Below are positions 1-12,700 of a stretch of 64,000 bases of DNA, piece after piece. The position numbers were made by a program, and so were the translations under genes. The notes under the pieces were generated by a model. It saw only the letters and a program-made list of their open reading frames with translations, was not told where the DNA came from and searched no databases. This DNA is from Archivesica marissinica (lineage: Eukaryota; Mollusca; Bivalvia; Venerida; Vesicomyidae): positions 10,595,611 to 10,659,610 of the forward strand of contig CM026403.1 in NCBI GenBank assembly GCA_014843695.1, read 5' to 3'. The first letter of the stretch is position 1, and every line of letters begins with the position of its first letter.

Positions 1-63
1 TGAGGAGAGTAGATGTTTGGCTGATGAGAGTAGATGTTTGGCTGAGGAGAGTAGATGTTTGGC
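1..63. repeat. Short tandem repeat, about 3 copies of ~21 bp
   Basis: Three copies of a unit reading GAGAGTAGATGTTTGGCTGA run off the left edge, so the array may be longer outside the window. It would lie in NCLX intron 8 or beyond. No coding sense seen. Confidence 0.8.
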
Positions 64-221
64 TGGTGTATGTACAATCAATGGAAATGAAGACATGAGT
101 CGAAGTAGTTGGCCCGAAGGCTCCGTAAGTAAGGGACCAAAGAATACCCTTCACATCTTAATGATATGTTTTACGTTTGCATGGGTTAAATTGTGATGAT
201 AGCTGTCTACTTAGTCTATAT

Positions 222-420
222 GTGAGATGGCGGCCACCCAATATGACAGGTAGGTTTTTCTCTGGGTGTTCCGGTTCCTTCCCATACACATGACCACAAA
301 TACGCTTTCATCCATGTCGGCAAGAGAGTTTGTTTGTTTGTTTGTGTTTTACACCTGCTTCAGCACCATTTTGGGCTATATCACCGGTGGTCGACAAGAG
401 AGATTAATATAAGTTGCTAT
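222..420 (+). mobile_element. Headless tRNA-SINE (family A) split by an insertion
   Basis: The body matches the complete family-A SINE at 62868-63112 (segments like GACCACAAATACGCTTTCAT and GATTAATATAAGTTGCTA), but the tRNA-like head is missing. About 60-85 bp rich in TTTG repeats and ending near ACCGGTGGT interrupts it. The short motif CAAGAGAG occurs on both sides (about 319-327 and 394-402), as expected for a target-site duplication. The rest of 64-625 shows nothing else I can name. Confidence 0.6.
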
Positions 421-625
421 AGCTCTTTTCATAATCGCTGTAAAATTAATTACGTTTATCACGTTTTGTATTAAAGACCCATGAATTTATAAACAGTACA
501 TAATAAATAATTCAAAATTATTAGTACAAATACAAGGCATGTGACAAAGCGCTAAATTGTGAAAATGTTTAGTGAGTAAGAAGTTGCACAACAACAATTC
601 TAGGAGACTACCATGCTGGGCTCAC

Positions 626-715
626 CCAGCTCCTCGGGTGGTGCAGACGCTCGCAGGCTGGACTCACCCTGCTCCTCGGGTGGTGTGGGTGCTTGCACTG
701 TCTGTGCTTCATTGG
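626..715 (-). CDS. SLC8B1: NCLX exon 8 (regulatory loop) with duplicated in-frame donors
   Basis: The acceptor at 716-717 follows TTTTGCCATTAG; phase 1 is completed as ACC, giving TNEAQTVQAPTPPEEQ, an acidic, proline-rich loop like that after the TM block in NCLX. Two donors, GG|GTGAGTCC (exon end 668) and GG|GTGAGCCC (exon end 626), are 42 bp apart, so both keep frame. The longer form repeats the ending as APPEEL. Loop sequence is poorly conserved, so this exon rests on phase, splice sites and codon sense. Confidence 0.65.
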
Positions 716-3700
716 CTAATGGCAAAATAACGATAGTTTTATTTTAATGTCTTTTAATGAATGATATACATTTGTAAGTGAAAAAAAAACGATAAATGTA
801 TCCTCAATGTTTGGAAACAGTGAAATAACTGTTTTTAACGGCACTTTAACATTTTGCATGCTAGCCGTGAAAAAAAAACGCAATTTCATTAGAATTTAGT
901 TTTCAGCTGCAAATAAGAAAAACAAATTAACAAATTGTCGTCTGCTGCTAACTATTTATAGCCTTTAATTTACCCAGCATGCAGAGTTAAGCTGATCATT
1001 TCCAGCCACTGTTATTGAATTAATGGCAATGTGAACTTTGACTCGATCCATCAAAGACGCTATTTACGACATCATCTAAATGTGATGTTCTTGAACCATT
1101 TTAAATCAGCTTAGTTGAGGATTTCTGTAATCCAGGGATCGCAGGTTCGATCCCCCGTCTGACCCTAATAAAATTAACAGTCTCTCAGATGTGACTTTAA
1201 TCCGAGGTCTTGTGTCGGTGCTTTACACTGTGCACATAAAAGAACCAGAGGAGACTCTCGAATGGGTTTCTGTCTGTATCATTGCACTATCCTCCAAATA
1301 TCTAAAAGGACTATCTCTGCAGGAGGCCTCGCTCATTTGGGCAACCGGTAGCGACGATAAATAAACGCAGAACACACACATATTTCTGTAATAGTAATAT
1401 TTATATGTTATTTTTAAGGTTGGCAATGAGTAGCGATTGAGTACTTGGAAACAATCATTTGATTTTGTGCTATAATTATGTACATTACGTTAAATGGGAA
1501 CGTATCTTTGATTTAATTCCAGATATTTCCAGCGACGCTTGTCTGAAAACTGACGTTAATTTAGAAAGAAAATGGCGTAATTAAAATATGCTAAAACCCT
1601 CTCCTCAAAATATTTCTGCAACAAACTGCTAACACAGGACACCTGGTAATTACTTTCTTGAAGTATCTTCCCTTTATTCAAAGTTTATTCACATAATTAT
1701 ACTCTCCCTTGAAACGAGTATTTAACCTCAATTCAATGGTGCAAGCAATGTAGCTGCTAGCAACGCCACCTAGTTTATAAGCGGTTTTATTTTTCACATA
1801 AATAGAGAATATTAGGTTACTGTCTTATAAATTAAAATTTATAAGACAGTAACCTAATATTCTATTTATCCTACATTCTGAGTGTGCACCCGACACAAAA
1901 ACAAACAAACTAGCCATGATAGCTTACAAACTCGCTACGCACTTGGTAATATGTTGCGCATTGGTATTTCTATTTATATCCACGGTTAGCCCTATGACGT
2001 CACGAAAGCTTTATTAGGCACTGACTAATAAAGCAAAATTTATTAGGCAGGCCGTTTTGTACGTTATTTCGCATGAAGGTAGGATAAAGCATGTTATTTT
2101 GTTGAAATCTATAAGCTCTATTAATCATTTGTCATCTATTCCCTTTTAAGTCTGGTAGCATCGCTTTCTATACCAAAAATACATTTCTCAGCCTAAATTA
2201 TTCTGACTATTGGTTCGATTAAAGTTTATAATCAAATTATATTCCATTCATGAACATCAAAAGCTATCATTATCACTCGTGGCTAGCACAATTCGTTATA
2301 ATACAGTCAAACCTGCATTAGTGGTCACCTTAGTTAAGCAACCAACCTAAGCATCCAGTTTCCAGATACATTTGAATCTAATAATTCTAATAAGAAAACA
2401 ACCAGTGCTAAGCAGCCACGTTCTGTGATTCCATTGGCTGGCTGCTTAACACAGGTATTGCTAGTATAGTGTCATAGATTCCATTGGCTGGCTGCTTAAC
2501 ACAGGTATTGCTAGTATAGTGTCATAGATTCCATTGGCTGGCTGCTTAACACAGGTATTGCTAGTATAGTGTCATAGATTCCATTGGCTGGCTGCTTAAC
2601 ACAGGTATTGCTAGTATAGTGTCATAGATTCCATTGGCTGGCTGCTTAACACAGATATTGCTAGTATAGTGTCATAGATTCCATTGGCTGGCTGCTTAAC
2701 ACAGGTATTGCTAGTATAGTGTCATAGATTCCATTGGCTGGCTGCTTAACACAGGTATTGCTAGTATAGTGTCATAGATTCCATTGGCTGGCTGCTTAAC
2801 ACAGGTATTGCTAGTATAGTGTCATAGATTCCATTGGCTGGCTGCTTAACACAGGTATTGCTAGTATAGTGTCATAGATTCCATTGGCTGGCTGCTTAAC
2901 ACAGGTATTGCTAGTATAGTGTCATAGATTCCATTGGCTGGCTGCTTAACACAGGTATTGCTAGTATAGTGTCATAGATTCCATTGGCTGGCTGCTTAAC
3001 ACAGGTATTGCTAGTATAGTGTCATAGATTCCATTGGCTGGCTGCTTAACACAGGTATTGCTAGTATAGTGTCATAGATTCCATTGGCTGGCTGCTTAAC
3101 ACAGGTATTGCTAGTATAGTGTCATAGATTCCATTGGCTGGCTGCTTAACACAGGTATTGCTAGTATAGTGTCATAGATTCCATTGGCTGGCTGCTTAAC
3201 ACAGGTTTGACTGTATTGCTAGTATAGTGTCATAGATTCCATTGGCTGGCTGCTTAACACAGGTTTGACTGTATTGCTAGTATAGTGTCATAGATTCCAT
3301 TGGCTGGCTGCTTAACACAGGTTTGACTGTATTGCTAGTATAGTGTCATAGATTCCATTGGCTGGCTGCTTAACACAGGTTTGACTGTATTGCTAGTATA
3401 GTGTCATAGATTCCATTGGCTGGCTGCTTAAGACAGGTTTGACTGTATTGCTAGTATAGTGTCATAGATTCCATTGGCTGGCTGCTTAACACAGGTTTGA
3501 CTGTATTGCTAGTATAGTGTCATAGATTCCATTGGCTGGCTGCTTAACACAGGTTTGACTATTGCTAGTATAGTGTCATAGATTCCATTGGCTGGCTGCT
3601 TAACACAGGTATTGCTAGTATAGTGTCATAGATTCCATTGGCTGGCTGCTTAACACAGGTATTGCTAGTATAGTGTCATAGATTCCATTGGCTGGCTGCT

Positions 3701-6700
3701 TAACACAGGTTTGACTGTATTGCTAGTATAGTGTCATAGATTCCATTGGCTGGCTGCTTAACACAGGTTTGACTGTATTGCTAGTATAGTGTCATAGATT
3801 CCATTGGCTGGCTGCTTAACACAGGTTTGACTGTATTGCTAGTATAGTGTCATAGATTCCATTGGCTGGCTGCTTAACACAGGTTTGACTGTATTGCTAG
3901 TATAGTGTCATAGATTCCATTGGCTGGCTGCTTAAGACAGGTTTGACTGTATTGCTAGTATAGTGTCATAGATTCCATTGGCTGGCTGCTTAACACAGGT
4001 TTGACTGTATTGCTAGTATAGTGTCATAGATTCCATTGGCTGGCTGCTTAACACAGGTTTGACTGTATTGCTAGTATAGTGTCATAGATTCCATTGGCTG
4101 GCTGCTTAAGACAGGTTTGACTGTATTGCTAGTATAGTGTCATAGATTCCATTGGCTGGCTGCTTAACACAGGTTTGACTGTATTGCTAGTATAGTGTCA
4201 TAGATTCCATTGGCTGGCTGCTTAACACAGGTTTGACTGTATTGCTAGTATAGTGTCATAGATTCCATTGGCTGGCTGCTTAACACAGGTTTGACTGTAT
4301 TGCTAGTATAGTGTCATAGATTCCATTGGCTGGCTGCTTAACACAGGTTTGACTGTATTGCTAGTATAGTGTCATAGATTCCATTGGCTGGCTGCTTAAC
4401 ACAGGTTTGACTGTATTGCTAGTATAGTGTCATAGATTCCATTGGCTGGCTGCTTAACACAGGTTTGACTGTATTGCTAGTATAGTGTCATAGATTCCAT
4501 TGGCTGGCTGCTTAACACAGGTTTGACTGTATTGCTAGTATAGTGTCATAGATTCCATTGGCTGGCTGCTTAACACAGGTTTGACTGTATTGCTAGTATA
4601 GTGTCATAGATTCCATTGGCTGGCTGCTTAACACAGGTATTGCTAGTATAGTGTCATAGATTCCATTGGCTGGCTGCTTAACACAGGTATTGCTAGTATA
4701 GTGTCATAGATTCCATTGGCTGGCTGCTTAACACAGGTATTGCTAGTATAGTGTCATAGATTCCATTGGCTGGCTGCTTAACACAGGTTTGACTGTATTG
4801 CTAGTATAGTGTCATAGATTCCATTGGCTGGCTGCTTAACACAGGTTTGACTGTATTGCTAGTATAGTGTCATAGATTCCATTGGCTGGCTGCTTAACAC
4901 AGGTTTGACTGTATTGCTAGTATAGTGTCATAGATTCCATTGGCTGGCTGCTTAAGACAGGTTTGACTGTATTGCTAGTATAGTGTCATAGATTCCATTG
5001 GCTGGCTGCTTAAGACAGGTTTGACTGTATTGCTAGTATAGTGTCATAGATTCCATTGGCTGGCTGCTTAAGACAGGTTTGACTGTATTGCTAGTATAGT
5101 GTCATAGATTCCATTGGCTGGCTGCTTAAGACAGGTTTGACTGTATTGCTAGTATAGTGTCATAGATTCCATTGGCTGGCTGCTTAAGACAGGTTTGACT
5201 GTATTGCTAGTATAGTGTCATAGATTCCATTGGCTGGCTGCTTAAGACAGGTTTGACTGTATTGCTAGTATAGTGTCATAGATTCCATTGGCTGGCTGCT
5301 TAAGACAGGTTTGACTGTATTGCTAGTATAGTGTCATAGATTCCATTGGCTGGCTGCTTAAGACAGGTTTGACTGTATTGCTAGTATAGTGTCATAGATT
5401 CCATTGGCTGGCTGCTTAAGACAGGTTTGACTGTATTGCTAGTATAGTGTCATAGATTCTTTCTACAATGTGTAGTAGTACAGTATATTTCAATGTTCAT
5501 TGATACAAACATACATCTTCAATAAAATGATTTTCCCAAGTCCAATAGGACAACAGTGTTGTGCATAATAGTGGCATTTTTTTTATTGGTATTATTTTGA
5601 AGTGATGGTACTTACTTAAGGACGGTAGTCCTCTATGCTGCCGTGTATAGACATATCGACCAATAACAACAACCAACACATAGAATACATACAGCAGGAT
5701 AAAACCTGTAAATATAAATAGCATAAGCTGATATAGGATAAACCCTGTAAATATAAATAGCATAAGCTGACATAGGATAAATCCTGTATATACAGACAGC
5801 GTAAGATGACATTGGATAAACTCTGTAAATACACACTGCATAAAATGGCATAGGATAAACCCTGTAAATACACACTACATAAGAAGGCATAGGATAAACC
5901 CTGTAAATACACACTGCATAAAATGGCATAGGATAAACCCTGTAAATATAAATAGCATAAGCTGACATAGGATAAACCCTGTAAATACACACTGCATAAG
6001 ATGACATAGGATAAATCCCGTATATACAGACAGCGTAAGATGACATTGGATAAACTCTGTAAATACACACTGCATAAGAAGGCATAGGATAAACCCTGTA
6101 AATACACACTGCATAAGATGACATAGGATAAACCCTGTAAATACACACTGCATAAGATGACATAGGATAAACCCTGTAAATACACACTGCATAAGAAGGC
6201 ATAGGATAAACCCTGTAAATACACACTGCATAATATGATAATTATAGGATAAACCCTGTAAATACACAATGCATAAGATGACATAGATAGGATAAACCCT
6301 GTAAATACACACTGCATAATATGATAATTATAGGATAAACCCTGTAAATACACAATGCATAATATGATAATTATAGGATAAACCCTGTAAATACACAATG
6401 CATAAGATGACATAGGATAAACCCTGTAAATACACACTGCATAAGAAGGCATAGGATAAACCCTGTAAATACACACTGCATAAGATGACATAGGATAAAC
6501 CCTGTAAATACACACTGCATAAGAAGACATAGGATAAACCCTGTAAATACACATGAGGAGAAGAATTATATAAGACTCTGTCTTCCATTCTAATCCTGTT
6601 TCTGTATTCTGATTATGAGTGGTGTATGCATTGTTCAATATGTATTATATTGGGAAATAAAATATGTTTAAACTAAATACACATGACATAGGATAAACCC

Positions 6701-9700
6701 TGTAAATACGCACTGCATAAGATGACATAGGATAAACCCTGTAAATACACACTGCATAAGAAGGCATAGGATAAACCCTGTAAATACACACTGCATAATA
6801 TGACATAGGATAATCCCTGTAAATACACACTGCATAAGATGACATAGGATAAACCCTGTAAATACACACTGCATAATATGATATAGGATAAACCCTGTAA
6901 ATACACACTGCATAAGATGACATAGGATAAACCCTGTAAATACACACTGCATAAGATGACATAGGATAATCCCTGTAAATACACACTGCATAATATGATA
7001 ATTATAGGATAAACCCTGTAAATACACACTGCATAAGAAGGCATAGGATAAACCCTGTAAATACACACTGCATAAGATGGAATAGGATAAACCCTGTAAA
7101 TACACACTGCACAAGAAGGTATAGGATAAACTCTGTAAATACACACTGTATAAGATGACATAGGATAAACCCTGTAAATACACACTGCATAAGAAGGCAT
7201 AGGATAAATCATGTAAATACACACTGCATAAGAAGGCATAGGATAAACCCTGTAAATACACACTGCATGAAATGACATAGGATAAACCCTGTAAATACAC
7301 ACTGCATAAGATGACATAGGATAAACCCTGTAAATACACACTGCATAAGAAGGCATAGGATAAATCATGTAAATACACACTGCATAGGAAGGCATAGGAT
7401 AAACCCTGTAAATACACACTGCATAAAATGACATAGGATAAACCCTGTAAATACACACTGCATAAGATGACATAGGATAAACCATGTAAATACACATGAC
7501 ATAGGATAAACCCTGTAAATACACACTGCATAAGAAGGCATAGGATAAATCATGTAAATACACACTGTATAAGATGACATAGGATAAACCCTGTAAATAC
7601 ACACTGTATAAGATGACATAGGATAAACCCTGTAAATACACACTGTATAAGATGACATAGGATAAACCCTGTAAATACACACTGTATAAGATGACATAGG
7701 ATAAACCCTGTAAATACACACTGCATAAGAAGGCATAGGATAAATCATGTAAATACACACTGCATAGGAAGGCATAGGATAAACCCTGTAAATACACACT
7801 GCATAAAATGACATAGGATAAACCCTGTAAATACACACTGCATAAGAAGGCATAGGATAAACCATGTAAATACACACTACATAGGAAGGCATAGGATAAA
7901 CCCTGTAAATACACACTGCATAAAATGGCATGGGATAAACTCTGTAAATACCCATTGCTACTATGTACTGTGAACATACCCATTGCATCTATGTACTGTG
8001 AACATACCCATTGCATATATGTACTGTGAACATACCCATTGCTTCTATGTACTGTGAACATACCTATTGCTTCTATGTACTGTGAACATACCCATTGCTT
8101 CTATGTACTGTGAACATACCTATTGCATCTATGTACTGTGAACATACCCATTGCTACTATGTACTGTGAACATACCTATTGCTTATATGTACTGTGAACA
8201 TACCTATTGCTTCTATGTACTGTGAACATATCTATTGCTTATATGTACTGTGAACATACCCATTGCTTCTATGTACTGTGAACATACCTATTGCTTCTAT
8301 GTACTGTGAACATACCCATTGCTTCTATGTACTGTGAACATACCTATTGCATATATGTACTGTGAACATACCCATTGCTACTATGTACTGTGAACATACC
8401 CATTGCTACTATGTACTGTGAACATACCCATTGCTACTATGTACTGTGAACATACCTATTGCTTCTATGTACTGTGAACATACCTATTGCTTCTATGTAC
8501 TGTGAACATACCTATTGCTTCTATGTACTGTGAACATACCCATTGCTTCTATGTACTGTGAACATACCCATTGCTTCTATGTACTGTGAACATACCCATT
8601 GCTTTTATGTACTGTGAACATACCTATTGCATCTATGTACTGTGAACATACCCATTGCTACTATGTACTGTGAACATACCCATTGCTTCTATGTACTGTG
8701 AACATACCCATTGCTACTATGTACTGTGAACATACCCATTGCTACTATGTACTGTGAACATACCTATTGCTTCTATGTACTGTAAACATACCTATTGCTT
8801 CTATGTACTGTGAACATACCTATTGCTTCTATGTACTGTGAACATACCCATTGCTTCTATGTACTGTGAACATACCTATTGCTTCTATGTACTGTGAACA
8901 TACCTATTGCTTCTATGTACTGTGAACATACCCATTGCTTCTATGTACTGTGAACATACCTATTGCTTCTATGTACTGTGAACATACCCATTGCTTCTAT
9001 GTACTGTGAACATACCCATTGCTACTATGTACTGTGAACATACCCATTGCTACTATGTACTGTGAACATACCCATTGCTACTATGTACTGTGAACATACC
9101 TATTGCTTCTATGTACTGTGAACATACCTATTGCTTCTATGTACTGTGAACATACCTATTGCTTCTATGTACTGTGAACATACCCATTGCTTCTATGTAC
9201 TGTGAACATACCTATTGCTTCTATGTACTGTGAACATACCCATTGCTTCTATGTACTGTGAACATACCCATTGCTACTATGTACTGTGAACATACCCATT
9301 GCTACTATGTACTGTGAACATACCCATTGCTACTATGTACTGTGAACATACCTATTGCTTCTATGTACTGTGAACATACCTATTGCTTCTATGTACTGTG
9401 AACATACCTATTGCTTCTATGTACTGTGAACATACCCATTGCTTCTATGTACTGTGAACATACCTATTGCTTCTATGTACTGTGAACATACCTATTGCTT
9501 CTATGTACTGTGAACATACCCATTGCTTCTATGTACTGTGAACATACTATTGCTTCTATGTACTGTGAACATACCCATTGCTTCTATGTACTGTGAACAT
9601 ACCCATTGCTTCTATGTACTGTGAACATACCCATTGCTTCTATGTACTGTGAACATACCCATTGCTTCTATGTACTGTGAACATACCTATTGCTTCTATG

Positions 9701-12700
9701 TACTGTGAACATACCCATTGCTTCTATGTACTGTGAACATACCCATTGCTTCTATGTACTGTGAACATACCATTGCTTCTATGTACTGTGAACATACCCA
9801 TTGCTTCTATGTACTGTGAACATACCCATTGCTTCTATGTACTGTGAACATACCATTGCTTCTATGTACTGTGAACATACATTGCTTCTATGTACTGTGA
9901 ACATACCATTGCTTCTATGTACTGTGAACATACCCATTGCTTCTATGTACTGTGAACATACCCATTGCTTCTATGTACTGTGAACATACCCATTGCTTCT
10001 ATGTACTGTGAACATACCTATTGCTTCTATGTACTGTGAACATACCCATTGCTTCTATGTACTGTGAACATACCCATTGCTTCTATGTACTGTGAACATA
10101 CCCATTGCTTCTATGTACTGTGAACATACCCATTGCTTCTATGTACTGTGAACATACCCATTGCTTCTATGTACTGTGAACATACCCATTGCTTCTATGT
10201 TTGTTATCTTTTGATCCCATAGGACAGTGAACGTCCAGAACACAGCTGCCAGGTAGAAAATAATGTCACGCAGAAAGGGACGTTGCATGGCATCAAATGG
10301 ACAAATGATGGCTATAAACCCGGCTACTACGGTTGTAACAAATATACCCGCACCTGCAAACACAAATAAATGGAATCAGTACGGGAAAACTCGGCATGTG
10401 TGGCTTCTTTGGTCCAGTGGCAGAGAATTTGATTTTGGAATGGAGGGGTCACGGATTTGGAATGGAGGGGTCATGGATTTGGAATCGAGGGGTCATGGAT
10501 TTAGAATCGAGGGGTCACGGATTTGGAATCGAGGGATCATGGGTTTGGAATCGAGGGGTCACGGATTTGGAATCGAGGGGTCATGGATTTGGAATCGAGG
10601 GGTCATGGATTTGGAATCGAGGGGTTACGGATTTGGAATCGAGGGGTCACGGGCTTGGTACTCAGTCGCAGCACGAAAGTAGTGTCATTGAGCAAGGCAC
10701 CTCACACACATTGCTTAGTACTGGTCAACACCGCTAAGCCTGCCTAGGAAAACATGTCTAGGTCTGCACAAGGGGTTTGACATAATTGGTAAAAATAAAA
10801 TATGTGTACAAACAGTAGTATTGATATACCTGTACATTTGTACTATAAGCCATCTAAGATCATTGGAAGTCTGTATTGATATACCTGTACATTTCTGGTT
10901 TGATTTAATTTCATTTACATGAAGTATTCCCCTTCCAGGGCCCCAGAGTACTGTTCCCCTTGAGAGGCTCCATGTTTAAAATGATCAATATTCACAAAAA
11001 TACAAGTTCCAATTGAGAACTGTGAGGTTACCTTCTTTGTTCTATTTAATTATTTTAAAGTCCTCCATTAGAGTTGTTGCTCCTGTGTTCTAGAAGTGGT
11101 TCTCATGTATTTCATTTAAAGCGACACTACATCGGTGAAAACGCAAATGTCTGAAGAATGTAATTTGCTATTATATGGTATAATTGTTTTCCAAATATTT
11201 GCCTCAAAAACTGAGTATTTCAACAAATAAACCAACGTCGTATACGCGGTTTGTTGACATAACAAAATAATGTAAATAGGGTTGACATTCATGCGTATTA
11301 CAGCGCGTCTATCCTGAATAATACGAGGTATGGTACATATTTACTGTGATATAGCACATGTATGCCTATGCATATTTATTTGTAGACTAATCTTAATTAA
11401 ATTATCTCTAAACGAAAGTATCGCGTGTTTAGTATTGACTTCAATGACAACAAACGTCAGGAGCCTGGATGACCGTTATATGAAATCCTATTTTCACGGA
11501 TGAAAGTTTGTATACCACAAAAACACTGTTTATTGATTCAATGTTAGTGTTCAAATGTATTCAGAAGAATTTGTAGTAACAATTCATCTATATGTGAAAA
11601 AAATGCACTTTATTTGCTTTTTTCGATGTAATGTCGCTTTAAAGAAACATGTATATAAAACTATATACACATTACTACTATATCTTTTATGTCTTACAGC
11701 AATGTCTCTAAAATATTCAAAGTAAAAAAAATGTTTAATCCCAAAATAACATTTCCAAGATGTCAAGTTCTACAGTTTGTTGATCTTTAACGCACAGTCT
11801 AGAATAAATTGATTATTTATATATTTTAGATATTTACCAAACAGTGCTCCAATAGCAAGTCCAGCATCCCCGTTCTTGGCATTCCCGATGGCTGCGATAG
11901 CAGAGAATATGTCGGGTGCTCCATTGCCAAACGCTAGAAATGTTACCCCTTATCATGGGTTAAGAAAAACAAAATGAAGGATTATAAAAATACTGACCAA
12001 TAAACAGACAGTTTAACCATTAGCTAATTGCAGGCAAAATGAGCAGGATTTTCAATGAATAACAAGGGATTTTCAGTGAATAACAAGGGATTTTCAATGA
12101 ATAACAAGGTATTTTCAATGAATAATGAGGGCTTTTCAGTGAATAACGAGGGATTTTCAATGAATAACGAGAGATTTTCAATGCTTAACGAGGGATTTTC
12201 AGTGAATAACAAGGGATTTTCAATGAATAGCAAGGGATTTTCAGCGAATAACAAGGGAGTTTCAATGAATAACAAGGGATTTTCATTGAATAACAAGGGA
12301 TTTTGAATGAATAACAAGGGATTTTGAGCAATGAATAACATTGGATTTTCAATAAGGGATTTTTCAGTGAATAACAAGGCATTTTCAATGAATAACAAGA
12401 ATGATTTTGTGAATAACAAGGTTTATTTTTCTGCAACTCACTAGAGATATTTTAGTGAACCACGCAGTGAAAATTTATTAACAGAGGTCATGAACATATC
12501 ATAATCTCTGATGCGTATCCCCCCACAGGCCAAGTTCATGTTATGAATTCACTAGTGAAATTACAAGTGAAATTGCTTCATCATTTCACACATGGACAGG
12601 CACCTGGGTAGAACCACTAACCTTCTGCAATCAAGCTGCTTAGGTTACCAACACCCACCAGTAAGACTCGAAGTGGTAATCAGAGGTGACCCCTAACACA

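Larger units (their letters stand above)
716..5615 (-). other. NCLX intron 7 (about 4.9 kb)
   Basis: Runs from the strong donor TTAA|GTAAGTACC at 5615 to the acceptor next to 715. It holds the 50/58-bp array, a family-C SINE, a palindrome at 1798-1869 and a stray element end near 2309. The stretches 716-1117 and 1399-1797 show no gene or repeat that I can name. Confidence 0.7.

Noticed and set aside
2300..5458. CRISPR-like array
   Set aside because: Units are continuous tandem copies without unique spacers, in an animal genome with no cas genes. The same holds for all other arrays here.
5616..8061. Long minus-strand ORFs (up to 462 codons) rich in CIYRVYPM/CSVYLQGLSY repeats
   Set aside because: They are translations of the 39-bp and 28-bp splice-junction arrays in several frames at once; periodicity of 39 explains the openness. 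No start context or domain.
2300..10185. Whole region as an assembly artefact (false repeat expansion)
   Set aside because: Units carry many ordered variants and block structure that a simple collapse or expansion error would not create, but exact copy numbers remain uncertain without raw long reads.
12024..12436. Repeat ORFs (NNKGFSMNNK; PLLFIEN)
   Set aside because: 21-bp array inside an NCLX intron.
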